Positions 10,101 to 16,170 of a stretch of DNA of 64,000 nt are shown here, piece by piece. The stretch covers positions 62,001 to 126,000 of the forward strand of contig CAYGTO010000001.1 of the NCBI GenBank assembly GCA_964352815.1, given 5' to 3'. The translations under genes and the position numbers were made by a program. The stretch is from CAYGTO01 sp964352815. GTDB lineage: Bacteria > Pseudomonadota > Alphaproteobacteria > Rickettsiales > UBA3002. How positions within the stretch are numbered: position 1 is the first letter of the stretch; each line of letters starts with the position of its first letter. The notes below the pieces were generated by a model that saw nothing but the letters and a program-made list of their open reading frames with translations, was not told where the DNA came from and ran no database searches.

Positions 10101-10247
10101 ATCCTAAGCCCTGTCGCCATCGTAATCTTTTCAGGTCTGTTCAGCTCAACATTGCTCAACCTGATTGTTACCCCGCTGGTGTTCTGGCGTTACGGCAAGA
10201 ACGCCGCTTTATCAAACATCCAAGAAAAGGAGAAAGACCATGTTTAA
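7116..10247 (+). CDS. CzcA/CusA-family heavy-metal efflux RND pump
   Basis: The 1,043-residue length and the pattern of one N-terminal membrane segment, a periplasmic loop, six segments, a second loop and five segments are those of inner-membrane RND pumps. The proton-relay helix reads AVAIGELVDDAIVDVEN, with acidic residues where the heavy-metal subfamily has them, instead of the CusA-type IGAMVDAAIVMIEN. Substrate is therefore a divalent or monovalent metal that I cannot assign. It has a clear ribosome site (AGGGAGAG). It works with the two upstream gene products as a proton-driven tripartite exporter. The stop overlaps the next start by 8 bp. Confidence 0.9.
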   Translation: MFDKIIRFSLNYRLLVVTIAALMLVYGFQVMRTLPVDVFPDLNRPTVTIITEAHGLAPEEVETLVTFPIEAAMNGASGVVRVRSSSSIGFSIVYLEFDWDKDVYLARQIVTEKMNQVSGSLPEDVKSIMGPVSSIMGEIMFIGITSENDETSSIDLRTIAEWDVKQRLLGVSGVSKITAIGGDLKQYQVLVDPQKMLTFGITMHEVREALENANVNTTGGFLLEPYKEHSIRNLGRIRSIEDLQKAVIAKEVSPDRPALTLADIAEVQIAGPIAKRGDASINGKPGVLLAISKQPGTDTIGLTNKIEEELESIRKTMPEGVVINAEIFKQADFIENAIDNIIEALRDGSILVAIILFLFLLNFRTTAITLVAIPLSFVVTFIIFKWFGMSINTMTLGGLAVAIGELVDDAIVDVENVFRRLRENRHKEKPKPTLQVVFEASKEIRNSIVFASVIVVLVFLPLFSLGGIEGKIFVPLGVAYLTSIVASLLVSLTVTPALCSYLLPKMKRMEDEKDGWLVRKLKAGHAKVLNAALPRTTLVLGSIAALFIASALLLTTFGKEFLPEFNEGSFTINVTMPPGTSLEESNRMGVLAENLMHEIPEVTHTGRRTGRAEEDEHALGVNSTELEVSIGESEREKEAIVADIRKKLGSIPGVIINIGQPISHRIDFITSGIRAQIAVKIFGDDLGILRAKAAEVETLMKGIEGVADLQMEQQLLIPQLHVRFDRDKARQHGVMIGEAATHAELALQGETITSIIDGNRLFDVVLRLNDEARSDKDAIAKIPFDTLRGNVVPLGLVADIEEAKGPNMINRESVSRRMVVQANTQGRDVVSVVEDIQAVLGEKLELPPGYYISYGGQFESQASAQRNILILSIFSLLGMFLALYTHFRSTSLTLQVMLAIPLSFIGAVIGIFLSGGVFSIATMVGFVTLTGIASRNGIMMISHYLHLLKYEGEQFDLQMLRRGTQERLVPVVMTALTALLALMPLVLAAGETGKEILSPVAIVIFSGLFSSTLLNLIVTPLVFWRYGKNAALSNIQEKEKDHV

Positions 10248-11097
10248 CCGTTTAACACTCACCTCAATTAGCGTTGCTGCATTGCTGTTGGCAACGCCTG
10301 CTATGGCCGGGCCGGGGCATGATGATGCCCATGAGCATATCACTCCGGCATTTCGCATCACACCCATTACGCCCAAACAGTTGGAGATGGGAAAGTCCAA
10401 TGAGGTGCTGCTCTATATTCAGGATGAGAAAGCCAAGCCCGTTGATATCTCCGAGTTTGAGGTGGTGCATACCAAGCCCGTTCACTTGCTGATTATTGAG
10501 CCGGGTTTAGGCGATTATCATCACGAACACCCGATACAAAAGTCCACAGGTCAGTACGCCTTCAGCTTTAGCCCACAAACCGACTGTTCTTATCGTATCT
10601 GGGCGGATGTAAAGCGCAAAGGCGGTCACCAGCATTATGTGCCGGTTGATATCAAGGGCGCTGAAGCCTGTGATGCTCCCATCGAGAAAACCACCAATTT
10701 TGATGTCACCGCGCAAGGCTATGATTTTAAACTGGAGCTGGAGAGTGATTTAAGCGTCGGCTCGGCGGTGCTTGCCACGCTGAGAATCAGCAAAGACGGT
10801 CAACCTGTAGATTTTCTGGAGCCTGTGATGGGGGCATTCGCCCATATGGTTGGCTTTTACGAAAATTATGAATCCATCGCCCATATCCACCCAATTGGCA
10901 AAGAGCCAACAGAAGACTCCCAGCGTGGAGGGCCAGCCCTGCAATTTCACATCAACCCAGACAAGCCCGGCTATTTAAAACTATTCGCACAGGTGCAAAT
11001 CGATGGGAAGCAGGTGTTTGCACCATTTGGAATGATGATCGACGGAGCAAGTAAGGAGGCCGCACACGACCACGGCGATGGAAAACATGCGCATTAA
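10240..11097 (+). CDS. Exported His-rich protein with two beta-domain (YtkA-like) repeats
   Basis: The start at 10240 is chosen over an upstream in-frame ATG because AAGGAG lies just before it and it begins a signal peptide (residues 1-23, ATPAMAG). The mature N-terminus has GHDDAHEH, and the C-terminus ends in HDHGDGKHAH. Two halves (about 30-140 and 160-270) each look like a small Ig-like/YtkA-type domain with embedded HH and HIH motifs. It is likely periplasmic and binds or buffers the exported metal. It is translationally coupled to the pump gene. The family call is tentative. Confidence 0.65.
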   Translation: MFNRLTLTSISVAALLLATPAMAGPGHDDAHEHITPAFRITPITPKQLEMGKSNEVLLYIQDEKAKPVDISEFEVVHTKPVHLLIIEPGLGDYHHEHPIQKSTGQYAFSFSPQTDCSYRIWADVKRKGGHQHYVPVDIKGAEACDAPIEKTTNFDVTAQGYDFKLELESDLSVGSAVLATLRISKDGQPVDFLEPVMGAFAHMVGFYENYESIAHIHPIGKEPTEDSQRGGPALQFHINPDKPGYLKLFAQVQIDGKQVFAPFGMMIDGASKEAAHDHGDGKHAH

Positions 11098-11121
11098 GCA
11101 ACGTTTTATAGGGGATAGAAT

Positions 11122-11460
11122 ATGATTATTACCATTTCAAAGTTAGCTATCGCTCTTGGCGTGATCATAGGAGCATCTTGGCTTTCAGGGAAAAAACCAG
11201 AGCTGGCGGGTTTCATTACAGCATTGCCTCTGGTGTCAATTTTAGCGATCGCCTTTTCCTATATTCAATATCAGGACGCAGAGACGACCTCTCAATATGC
11301 GAGGAGTATTATGATTGCCGTGCCGATTTCGTGGCTATTTTTCCTGCCGTTCTTTTTTACCGGAAAATGGGAGCTGGGCTTTTGGGGAACCTACGCTGTT
11401 GGCGTGGTCTTGCTGCCCATTGGATACCTGCTGCACCAACAAATAATGAAGTGGTTATAA
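11122..11460 (+). CDS. Small four-helix membrane protein, DUF3147-like
   Basis: The 112 residues form about four hydrophobic helices. The segment KKPELAGFITALPLVSILAI resembles the DUF3147 signature in which a charged loop is followed by a small-residue helix. Its function is unknown. It is the last gene of the rightward efflux cluster before the MerR operator, with ribosome site AGGGGAT. It could be an accessory inner-membrane component of the metal system. Confidence 0.6.
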   Translation: MIITISKLAIALGVIIGASWLSGKKPELAGFITALPLVSILAIAFSYIQYQDAETTSQYARSIMIAVPISWLFFLPFFFTGKWELGFWGTYAVGVVLLPIGYLLHQQIMKWL

Positions 11461-11468
11461 AAAGAGGC

Positions 11469-11500
11469 TTGACCTTGGAGTAAGCTCCAAGGTGTAGGTT
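11469..11500 (+). promoter_or_regulatory. MerR-type operator/promoter with over-long spacer
   Basis: TTGACC (11469-11474) and TAGGTT (11495-11500) are separated by 19-20 bp. The spacer holds a perfect 8-bp dyad, CCTTGGAG-TAAG-CTCCAAGG (11473-11492). This is the classic MerR-family arrangement in which the regulator untwists an over-long spacer. Transcription would start at or within a few bases of the regulator's ATG, so the message is probably leaderless. Confidence 0.85.
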
Positions 11501-11508
11501 TGCGAAAT

Positions 11509-11937
11509 ATGATGAGCAAAAACAACTACATCACTATTGGCAAACTCTCGGATATTAGCGGATTCTCAACCGATACCATCCGCTATTACGAGAAAATGGG
11601 CGTGCTTGGAAAGCCTGAGCGTGCCGCCAATGGCTATCGCGTCTACACACAGGACACGCTGAATATCTTACTCTTCATCAAGCGTGCCAAGGTCATTAAT
11701 TTTACGTTGGAGGAAATAAGAACACTACTCACCATGGCCGAAGAAGATAGCGATGCCGTTTGCGGCGATATCCTCACCATGGTCGACAGCAAAATCAGCG
11801 CGTTTAAGCAGAAAATTGAGGATACGCAAATTGCGCTCACCTCACTGGAACGCTTTGCCGATGATTGCCCCGGTGGGAAAGTGCCATCCAAGCACTGCCC
11901 GTTTATTCACTATTTAGGAAAAGGAGAAACACTATGA
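11509..11937 (+). CDS. MerR-family metal-responsive transcriptional regulator
   Basis: The N-terminal winged helix (TIGKLSDISGFSTDTIRYYEKMGVL) is typical of MerR regulators and is followed by a dimerisation helix. The C-terminus carries a Cys near residue 86 (DAVCGD) and CPGGKVPSKHCPF, likely metal ligands. The start is ATG 11509 or 11512; no ribosome site is present, consistent with leaderless transcription from the adjacent operator. The stop overlaps the next gene (ATGA). It probably controls itself, the TRASH-like protein and the permease, and perhaps the efflux cluster. The inducing metal is not clear from the Cys spacing. Confidence 0.88.
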   Translation: MMSKNNYITIGKLSDISGFSTDTIRYYEKMGVLGKPERAANGYRVYTQDTLNILLFIKRAKVINFTLEEIRTLLTMAEEDSDAVCGDILTMVDSKISAFKQKIEDTQIALTSLERFADDCPGGKVPSKHCPFIHYLGKGETL

Positions 11938-12422
11938 AAAAAACATTAAAAACTATCCTGCTACTGGTTGCATTCGCTCTACCAGTGGGAGCGCAGGCTA
12001 CACAGAGCAATGAAGCACCATTAAAGCAGGTGGAATCAAAATATGTCTGCATGATTAATAATCAACTGTTTGATAAGGAGCAAATCCCCGTAGAGGTGGA
12101 TGGAAAGACCTATTACGGCTGCTGCCCGATGTGTAAGGAAAAGCTGGAAAAAAGCGTGCAAGCTCGCACTGCCACCGATCCTGTGAGTGGCGCAACAGTT
12201 GATAAAGCCACCGCCATTATTGGCGCACAAGCGGATGGTGTGGTGCATTATTTTGAGAGTGAAGAAAACCTTACAAAATACGATGGGAAGCAGGCGCATT
12301 CTCATCAGCATCAAGCCAAGCAATGTATGCAAGGTAAGGATTGCCCGATGCATAAAGGCATGAAACATCCCGGCAAAGGTGAGCATCACGAAGGTGAAGA
12401 TCACGGCACACATAATCATTAG
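11934..12422 (+). CDS. Exported TRASH/YHS-like metal-binding protein with His-rich tail
   Basis: The start at 11934 overlaps the MerR stop and is preceded by AAAGGAG. A signal peptide covers residues 1-22. The middle contains YVCMINNQLFDKEQIPVEVDGKTYYGCCPMCKEKL, a Cys pattern like TRASH/YHS metal-binding domains, and a second half-site DPVSGATVDK. The last 45 residues are rich in His, Cys, Met and Lys. It is probably a periplasmic metal chaperone or sponge, coexpressed with the regulator and permease. Confidence 0.75.
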   Translation: MKKTLKTILLLVAFALPVGAQATQSNEAPLKQVESKYVCMINNQLFDKEQIPVEVDGKTYYGCCPMCKEKLEKSVQARTATDPVSGATVDKATAIIGAQADGVVHYFESEENLTKYDGKQAHSHQHQAKQCMQGKDCPMHKGMKHPGKGEHHEGEDHGTHNH

Positions 12423-12430
12423 GAGCCAGT

Positions 12431-13501
12431 ATGACCGAACACCAAAAGCACCAGCATGAGAAAGGCGATGCTCCCACCTGCCACGATAAAAAACGCTTTG
12501 ACTGGATATTGTGGGGATCGCTTATCGGAGTAGCAATCTTCTATATCATCGGCTGGCAATTCCATCACGAAATTGAGGGCATCACGTGGCTTAAAACCAT
12601 GGCGCATACCGTCCATAGCATGATGAATACCATCTGGTGGGGATTGGTGATCGGATTTATTATGGTGGGAATTTTATCGAAAGTGCCGCGTGAATTCATC
12701 ATGTCGATCTTGGGCAGCGGTGGCAAGGTCAGCGGTATTTTCCGCGCCACCTTCGCCGGGGTGCTACTGGATTTATGCAGTCACGGTATCTTAATGGTTG
12801 GCACCAAGCTCTATGAACGCGGAGCTAGTGCCGGGCAAGTGATTGCCTTCCTGCTGGCCAGCCCATGGAATTCCTTCTCTTTAACACTAATCCTGATTGC
12901 TTTAATCGGCCTGCCATGGACGCTGGGCTTTATTGCGCTGTCTATGGTGATTGCTGTCCTCACAGGCATTATTTTCGATCTGCTTGTGGCCAGAGGCACA
13001 TTGCCGGGAAATCCAACCAATGTGGAAATACCGGATGGGTTTCACTTTTGGCCCAATGCCAAACAGGGATTAAAAAGCGTCACATATGATCGCGCCTTTT
13101 TTAAGGATATGATAATCACCGGCGTGACAGAATCACGCATGGTGCTGCGCTGGTTATTATTTGGGGTGATGCTGGCCGCTGTGCTACGTGCCGTGATTGA
13201 TGTCGAAACCTTTGAGCAATATTTCGGCCCCACCTTGCTCGGTCTGTCACTCACCATCCTGTTTGCCACCATATTAGAGATATGCTCTGAAGGCTCCACC
13301 CCGATTGCGGCAGATATCATGAACCGCGCCGGAGCGCCGGGTAACGGCTTTGCTTTCCTCATGGCTGGTGTATCCACTGACTATACGGAAGTGATGGTGA
13401 TGAAAGACACCACCAAATCATGGAAAATTGCGCTGTTCATACCATTGATATCGCTGCCGCAGGTGATACTGGTGGCGTGGGTGATAAATATTACCAGCTA
13501 A
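12431..13501 (+). CDS. ArsP/YraQ-like inner-membrane permease
   Basis: This is a 356-residue protein with a His-rich cytosolic N-terminus and about eight to nine membrane helices. It has the two-halved permease pattern of the DUF318/ArsP family: GVLLDLCSHGILMVGTKLYERGAS in the first half and ATILEICSEGSTPIAADIMNRAG in the second, with paired conserved Cys. Members export arsenicals or have unknown substrates. It ends the MerR-controlled cluster and is followed by a hairpin terminator. The ribosome site is TTAGGAG. Confidence 0.75.
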   Translation: MTEHQKHQHEKGDAPTCHDKKRFDWILWGSLIGVAIFYIIGWQFHHEIEGITWLKTMAHTVHSMMNTIWWGLVIGFIMVGILSKVPREFIMSILGSGGKVSGIFRATFAGVLLDLCSHGILMVGTKLYERGASAGQVIAFLLASPWNSFSLTLILIALIGLPWTLGFIALSMVIAVLTGIIFDLLVARGTLPGNPTNVEIPDGFHFWPNAKQGLKSVTYDRAFFKDMIITGVTESRMVLRWLLFGVMLAAVLRAVIDVETFEQYFGPTLLGLSLTILFATILEICSEGSTPIAADIMNRAGAPGNGFAFLMAGVSTDYTEVMVMKDTTKSWKIALFIPLISLPQVILVAWVINITS

Positions 13502-13531
13502 AAATATCCTGCTAGCATGAACTGAATGCTC

Positions 13532-13562
13532 AAACCAAAGAATAGCGTATGTTCTTTGGTTT
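13532..13562 (+). terminator. Hairpin terminator of the metal module
   Basis: A perfect 11-bp stem (AAACCAAAGAA / TTCTTTGGTTT) with a 9-base loop starts 31 bp after the permease stop and is followed by GATTTT. The stem is AT-rich, so termination may be partial. Confidence 0.65.
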
Positions 13563-13588
13563 GATTTTGGATTGGCTGTGTGAGGCAC

Positions 13589-13645
13589 AAGAACGATGGC
13601 CAGCGCGCCTCATCACGCTGGCTGGATTATCGTTCGTGGTTGCAA
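13589..13645. repeat. 57-bp hairpin repeat, copy 2
   Basis: This is a direct-orientation copy of 4173-4228 and closes the metal module on its right side. It is followed after 16 bp by the first copy of the 171-bp element. Confidence 0.7.
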
Positions 13646-13661
13646 CGTGCTCAGTAATTAT

Positions 13662-13832
13662 ACAAGGTACTCCCGTGGGGTCCCCCTTACGGGTACGCCG
13701 AGGGCGCGGGGTTTTACTAGCCACATTTTCAGAAAAACCATTTCGTTTCGTTTTCTCGGCACATGAATTAGGCAATATCAATAACTTATAACTCAAAATA
13801 GCGAAATGGGGGTATCTGGGGCATTTCGTTTG
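13662..13832. repeat. 171-bp structured element, copy A
   Basis: Left arm 13662-13761 matches 33954-34053 with three mismatches in 100 bp. Right arm 13793-13832 matches 34085-34124 with one mismatch in 40. The 31-bp centre (13762-13792) is unrelated to that of copy B but has the same length. CCATTTCG in the left arm (13738-13745) is complementary to CGAAATGG in the right arm (13802-13809), so the variable centre would sit in a loop. CGAAATG can alternatively pair with CATTTCG inside the right arm. A second hairpin, CCCGT...ACGGG, lies in the left arm. Short open frames across it look spurious. Confidence 0.8.
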
Positions 13833-13855
13833 GAAAGTGTATGCACAGAAAGAAT

Positions 13856-13955
13856 GTTGCATCGCGTTGCAGTCTGTTGCACGGCGTTGCCACGCGTTGC
13901 ATGCCGTTGCAAAATGTTTCAACGTGTTACTTGCCGTTACATCGCGTTACAATAA
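13856..13955. repeat. Array A of ten 10-bp GTTRCA units
   Basis: Ten consecutive units each start with GTT at exactly 10-bp spacing: six GTTGC units, one GTTTC, then three GTTAC units, each followed by variable bases. The period equals about one helical turn, so all conserved faces align. The array is followed by 162 bp without a recognisable gene up to the convergent cbpM stop. Confidence 0.85.
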
Positions 13956-14117
13956 CCTCGGCGGCGGTGCTTTGCAGCGTTCCACATTACGCCGTAAGGC
14001 CAACCGTGAGGAACATTACGAAGTTCCAAAAGAATTCCTGCGTTGGGTCTGGGCTGGTGGCCGAAGGCTGAAAGGTCTAAAGAGGCGCAGGGCTGCTGAG
14101 GCTTTACTATATCAATC
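13956..14117. other. Unassigned stretch between decamer array A and cbpM
   Basis: An open frame reading rightward through the array ends here with a basic segment (WVWAGGRRLKGLKRRRAAEALL), but it has no start signal and depends on the repeat, so I do not call it. A small GCGTTCCACATTACGCCGT stretch may be a decayed extension of the array. Confidence 0.35.
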
Positions 14118-14462
14118 TTAACCAGCCGACTCACCATTGTCATCGCTCGCTAATAAGGAAAAAATATCTGCCTGAATATCACGCGGTTGACGTTCAATAG
14201 CGTCTACCAGCTTATTCAATCTGGCGCGAGTGCCATAGAGTTGATCCAAAAGCGAAAGCACCAACGGCATTGCATCACGCTCTATGGTCATGCGATGTTG
14301 AAGCTCGTAAATTAGGTGGATGCGAGCGACGTCAATTTCCTCAAAATAAAATACATTCTGCTTTTGAACGGGTTTGAGCCATTGCAATTCGATCCATTCT
14401 TCAATTACCGATTGATCCACAAAAACTTCTTCAAGTGTTACTATTTCTTCAATGGTTCTCAT
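14118..14462 (-). CDS. cbpM: CbpM-like modulator of the CbpA co-chaperone
   Basis: The 114-residue product resembles the MerR-like CbpM family: a VTLEEVFVDQSVIEEWIELQWLKPVQ winged-helix-like N-terminus and a helical C-terminal half. CbpM binds the J-domain of CbpA and inhibits it. It overlaps the cbpA stop by 4 bp and is the last gene of a leftward operon that starts near 22.4 kb. Its 3' end faces decamer array A. Confidence 0.8.
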   Translation of the reverse strand: MRTIEEIVTLEEVFVDQSVIEEWIELQWLKPVQKQNVFYFEEIDVARIHLIYELQHRMTIERDAMPLVLSLLDQLYGTRARLNKLVDAIERQPRDIQADIFSLLASDDNGESAG

Positions 14463-15376
14463 GATGCAAACTCCTTATTTTTCCTGGGATTGTATTCATG
14501 CGACTTTGTCCATGTTTTAATCAGGTCTTCCAATTCACTATCTATTTTCTCTGGCATCACGATTTTCAACAGCACATATTGATCACCGCCTTTGATGCCT
14601 TTGTCTTTTAGTCTTAGCTTCGTGCCAGTGCTGGCACCTTTGGGAATGCTCATTTCCACTTTACCGTAGATGGTGGGAATATGAATCTTACTTCCCAATA
14701 TAGATTCATGAATGCCGATGGGCACTTCCACTTCTATATCCTTGCCAATACGTTTGTAAAATGGGTGTGGCTTGATGTGCACCTCAATATAGGCATCCCC
14801 TGTTGGCATATTCACATTACCCGAAGAACCTTTGCCTTTGAGGCGTAATTTATTACCATCTTCCATTCCTTTAGGAATAGAGATATCGAGCACTTTTCCG
14901 TCCGGCATGGTGACACGCTTTTTAGCGCCATTCACGGCTTCCAGAAAATCGATTTCAATGACATAATGTGCATCTAACGACTGGGCTTTAAACCCCGCTT
15001 GCCTGCTGCCCACACCACCATTAAAAAACGAGCCAAAAATGCTCTCCATATCTTCCTGGCTAAACTCTCCACCGCCGCCAGAATGATAGCGCTGGCCTTG
15101 CGGCCCCTCGGCAAAATCTTTGTAGGATTTTTGCTGTTGCTGATATTGCGGATTGCCATCCATATCAATTTCACCACGATCATATGCCGCACGCTTGTCT
15201 TTATTATGCAGCAACTCATAAGCAACACTAATGTCTTTAAACCGCGCCTCCGCCTCTTTATTGCCGGGATTGAGATCTGGGTGATGTTTTTTAGCCAGCG
15301 TGCGATAAGTAGATTTAATCTCTTTCTCGTCTGCTGTTTTCTTTACACCCAAAATATCGTAGGGATTCTTTGCCAT
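14459..15376 (-). CDS. cbpA: CbpA-type DnaJ co-chaperone (J-domain + DnaJ C-terminal)
   Basis: The J-domain has the HPD motif (AKKHHPDLNPGN), then a Gly-rich linker and the two DnaJ C-terminal beta-domains without a zinc finger, which marks CbpA rather than DnaJ. The start at 15376 is chosen for AGCAGGAA just upstream; an ATG at 15397 overlapping the fabI stop (ATGA) is an alternative. It would stimulate Hsp70 ATPase under stress, with CbpM as partner. Confidence 0.88.
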   Translation of the reverse strand: MAKNPYDILGVKKTADEKEIKSTYRTLAKKHHPDLNPGNKEAEARFKDISVAYELLHNKDKRAAYDRGEIDMDGNPQYQQQQKSYKDFAEGPQGQRYHSGGGGEFSQEDMESIFGSFFNGGVGSRQAGFKAQSLDAHYVIEIDFLEAVNGAKKRVTMPDGKVLDISIPKGMEDGNKLRLKGKGSSGNVNMPTGDAYIEVHIKPHPFYKRIGKDIEVEVPIGIHESILGSKIHIPTIYGKVEMSIPKGASTGTKLRLKDKGIKGGDQYVLLKIVMPEKIDSELEDLIKTWTKSHEYNPRKNKEFAS

Positions 15377-15393
15377 ATCGTTCCTGCTTTTTG

Positions 15394-16170
15394 TCATAAA
15401 ATGGTATGCAGGCCTGCATCGACGTATGATACGTTACCCGTAATATATCTTGATTCATCGCTGACGAGAAACTTGGCTAATGACCCAACATCATCAACGG
15501 TTACGACATTGCGTTTCGGTGATTTCTGTTTAGCTTCCAGTAGCAATTCTTCAAAATTCTGGATACCGCTGGCTGCTCTGGTCATCAGTGGCCCTGGCGA
15601 AATTGCATTCACTCGGATACCTTCTTCACCAAACTCGCTGGCCAGATAACGCACGCTGCTTTCCAGTGCGGCTTTGACTGGCCCCATAATGCCGTAATGT
15701 GGCACGACTTTTTCACTACCATAATAGGTAACGGTAAGCAGCGATCCACCTGGTTCACCTTTCTTTAGTAACGGTTCGGCCAAATGTGCAAGTTTGATAA
15801 ACGAGTAACAAGAAATCTCCATCGCCTTCAAGAAACCGTCCTTTGAACAATCAGCCACTCTCCCATGTAAGTCTGATTTAGGTGCGAAGGCAATGGAATG
15901 AAGAACAAAATCCAGCGATCCCCATTGCTGCTTCACTTCGGCAAACAATCCCTCCATCTGCGCATCATTCTGCACATCCAATGGTAAGATAATTGGAGCA
16001 CCCAGCTTTTCTGCCAGCGGGCGAACGTAAGGTTCTGCCTTTTCATTGAGGTACGTAATCGCCAGCTCTGCGCCTGCCGCATGGAATGCCTTAGCGCACC
16101 CCCATGCAATGCTGGACTCGTTTGCGACTCCAATGATAATACCTTTTTTGCCTTCCAATATTTTACTCAT
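15394..16170 (-). CDS. fabI: Enoyl-[acyl-carrier-protein] reductase, FabI type
   Basis: This is an atypical SDR of 258 residues: GVANESSIAWGCAKAF at the NADH site, the active-site Y-x6-K (YGIMGPVK) and NAISPGPLMTRAASGI. FabI reduces trans-2-enoyl-ACP in the last step of fatty-acid elongation. The start ATG overlaps the ackA-pduL stop (ATGA). A housekeeping copy is expected elsewhere in the chromosome; this copy is inside a stress-type operon, as in low-oxygen loci of other proteobacteria, where it may help reoxidise NADH. That last point is inference. Confidence 0.88.
   Translation of the reverse strand: MSKILEGKKGIIIGVANESSIAWGCAKAFHAAGAELAITYLNEKAEPYVRPLAEKLGAPIILPLDVQNDAQMEGLFAEVKQQWGSLDFVLHSIAFAPKSDLHGRVADCSKDGFLKAMEISCYSFIKLAHLAEPLLKKGEPGGSLLTVTYYGSEKVVPHYGIMGPVKAALESSVRYLASEFGEEGIRVNAISPGPLMTRAASGIQNFEELLLEAKQKSPKRNVVTVDDVGSLAKFLVSDESRYITGNVSYVDAGLHTIL

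Noticed and set aside
13530..13922. Minus-strand frame across hairpin repeat 2 and element A
   Set aside because: Its protein changes exactly where the non-coding repeats vary, a similar frame occurs in copy B, and there is no start signal. The shared residues reflect DNA conservation.
13837..14121. Rightward frame through decamer array A
   Set aside because: A 10-bp repeat cannot keep one frame meaningfully, and no start signal is present.
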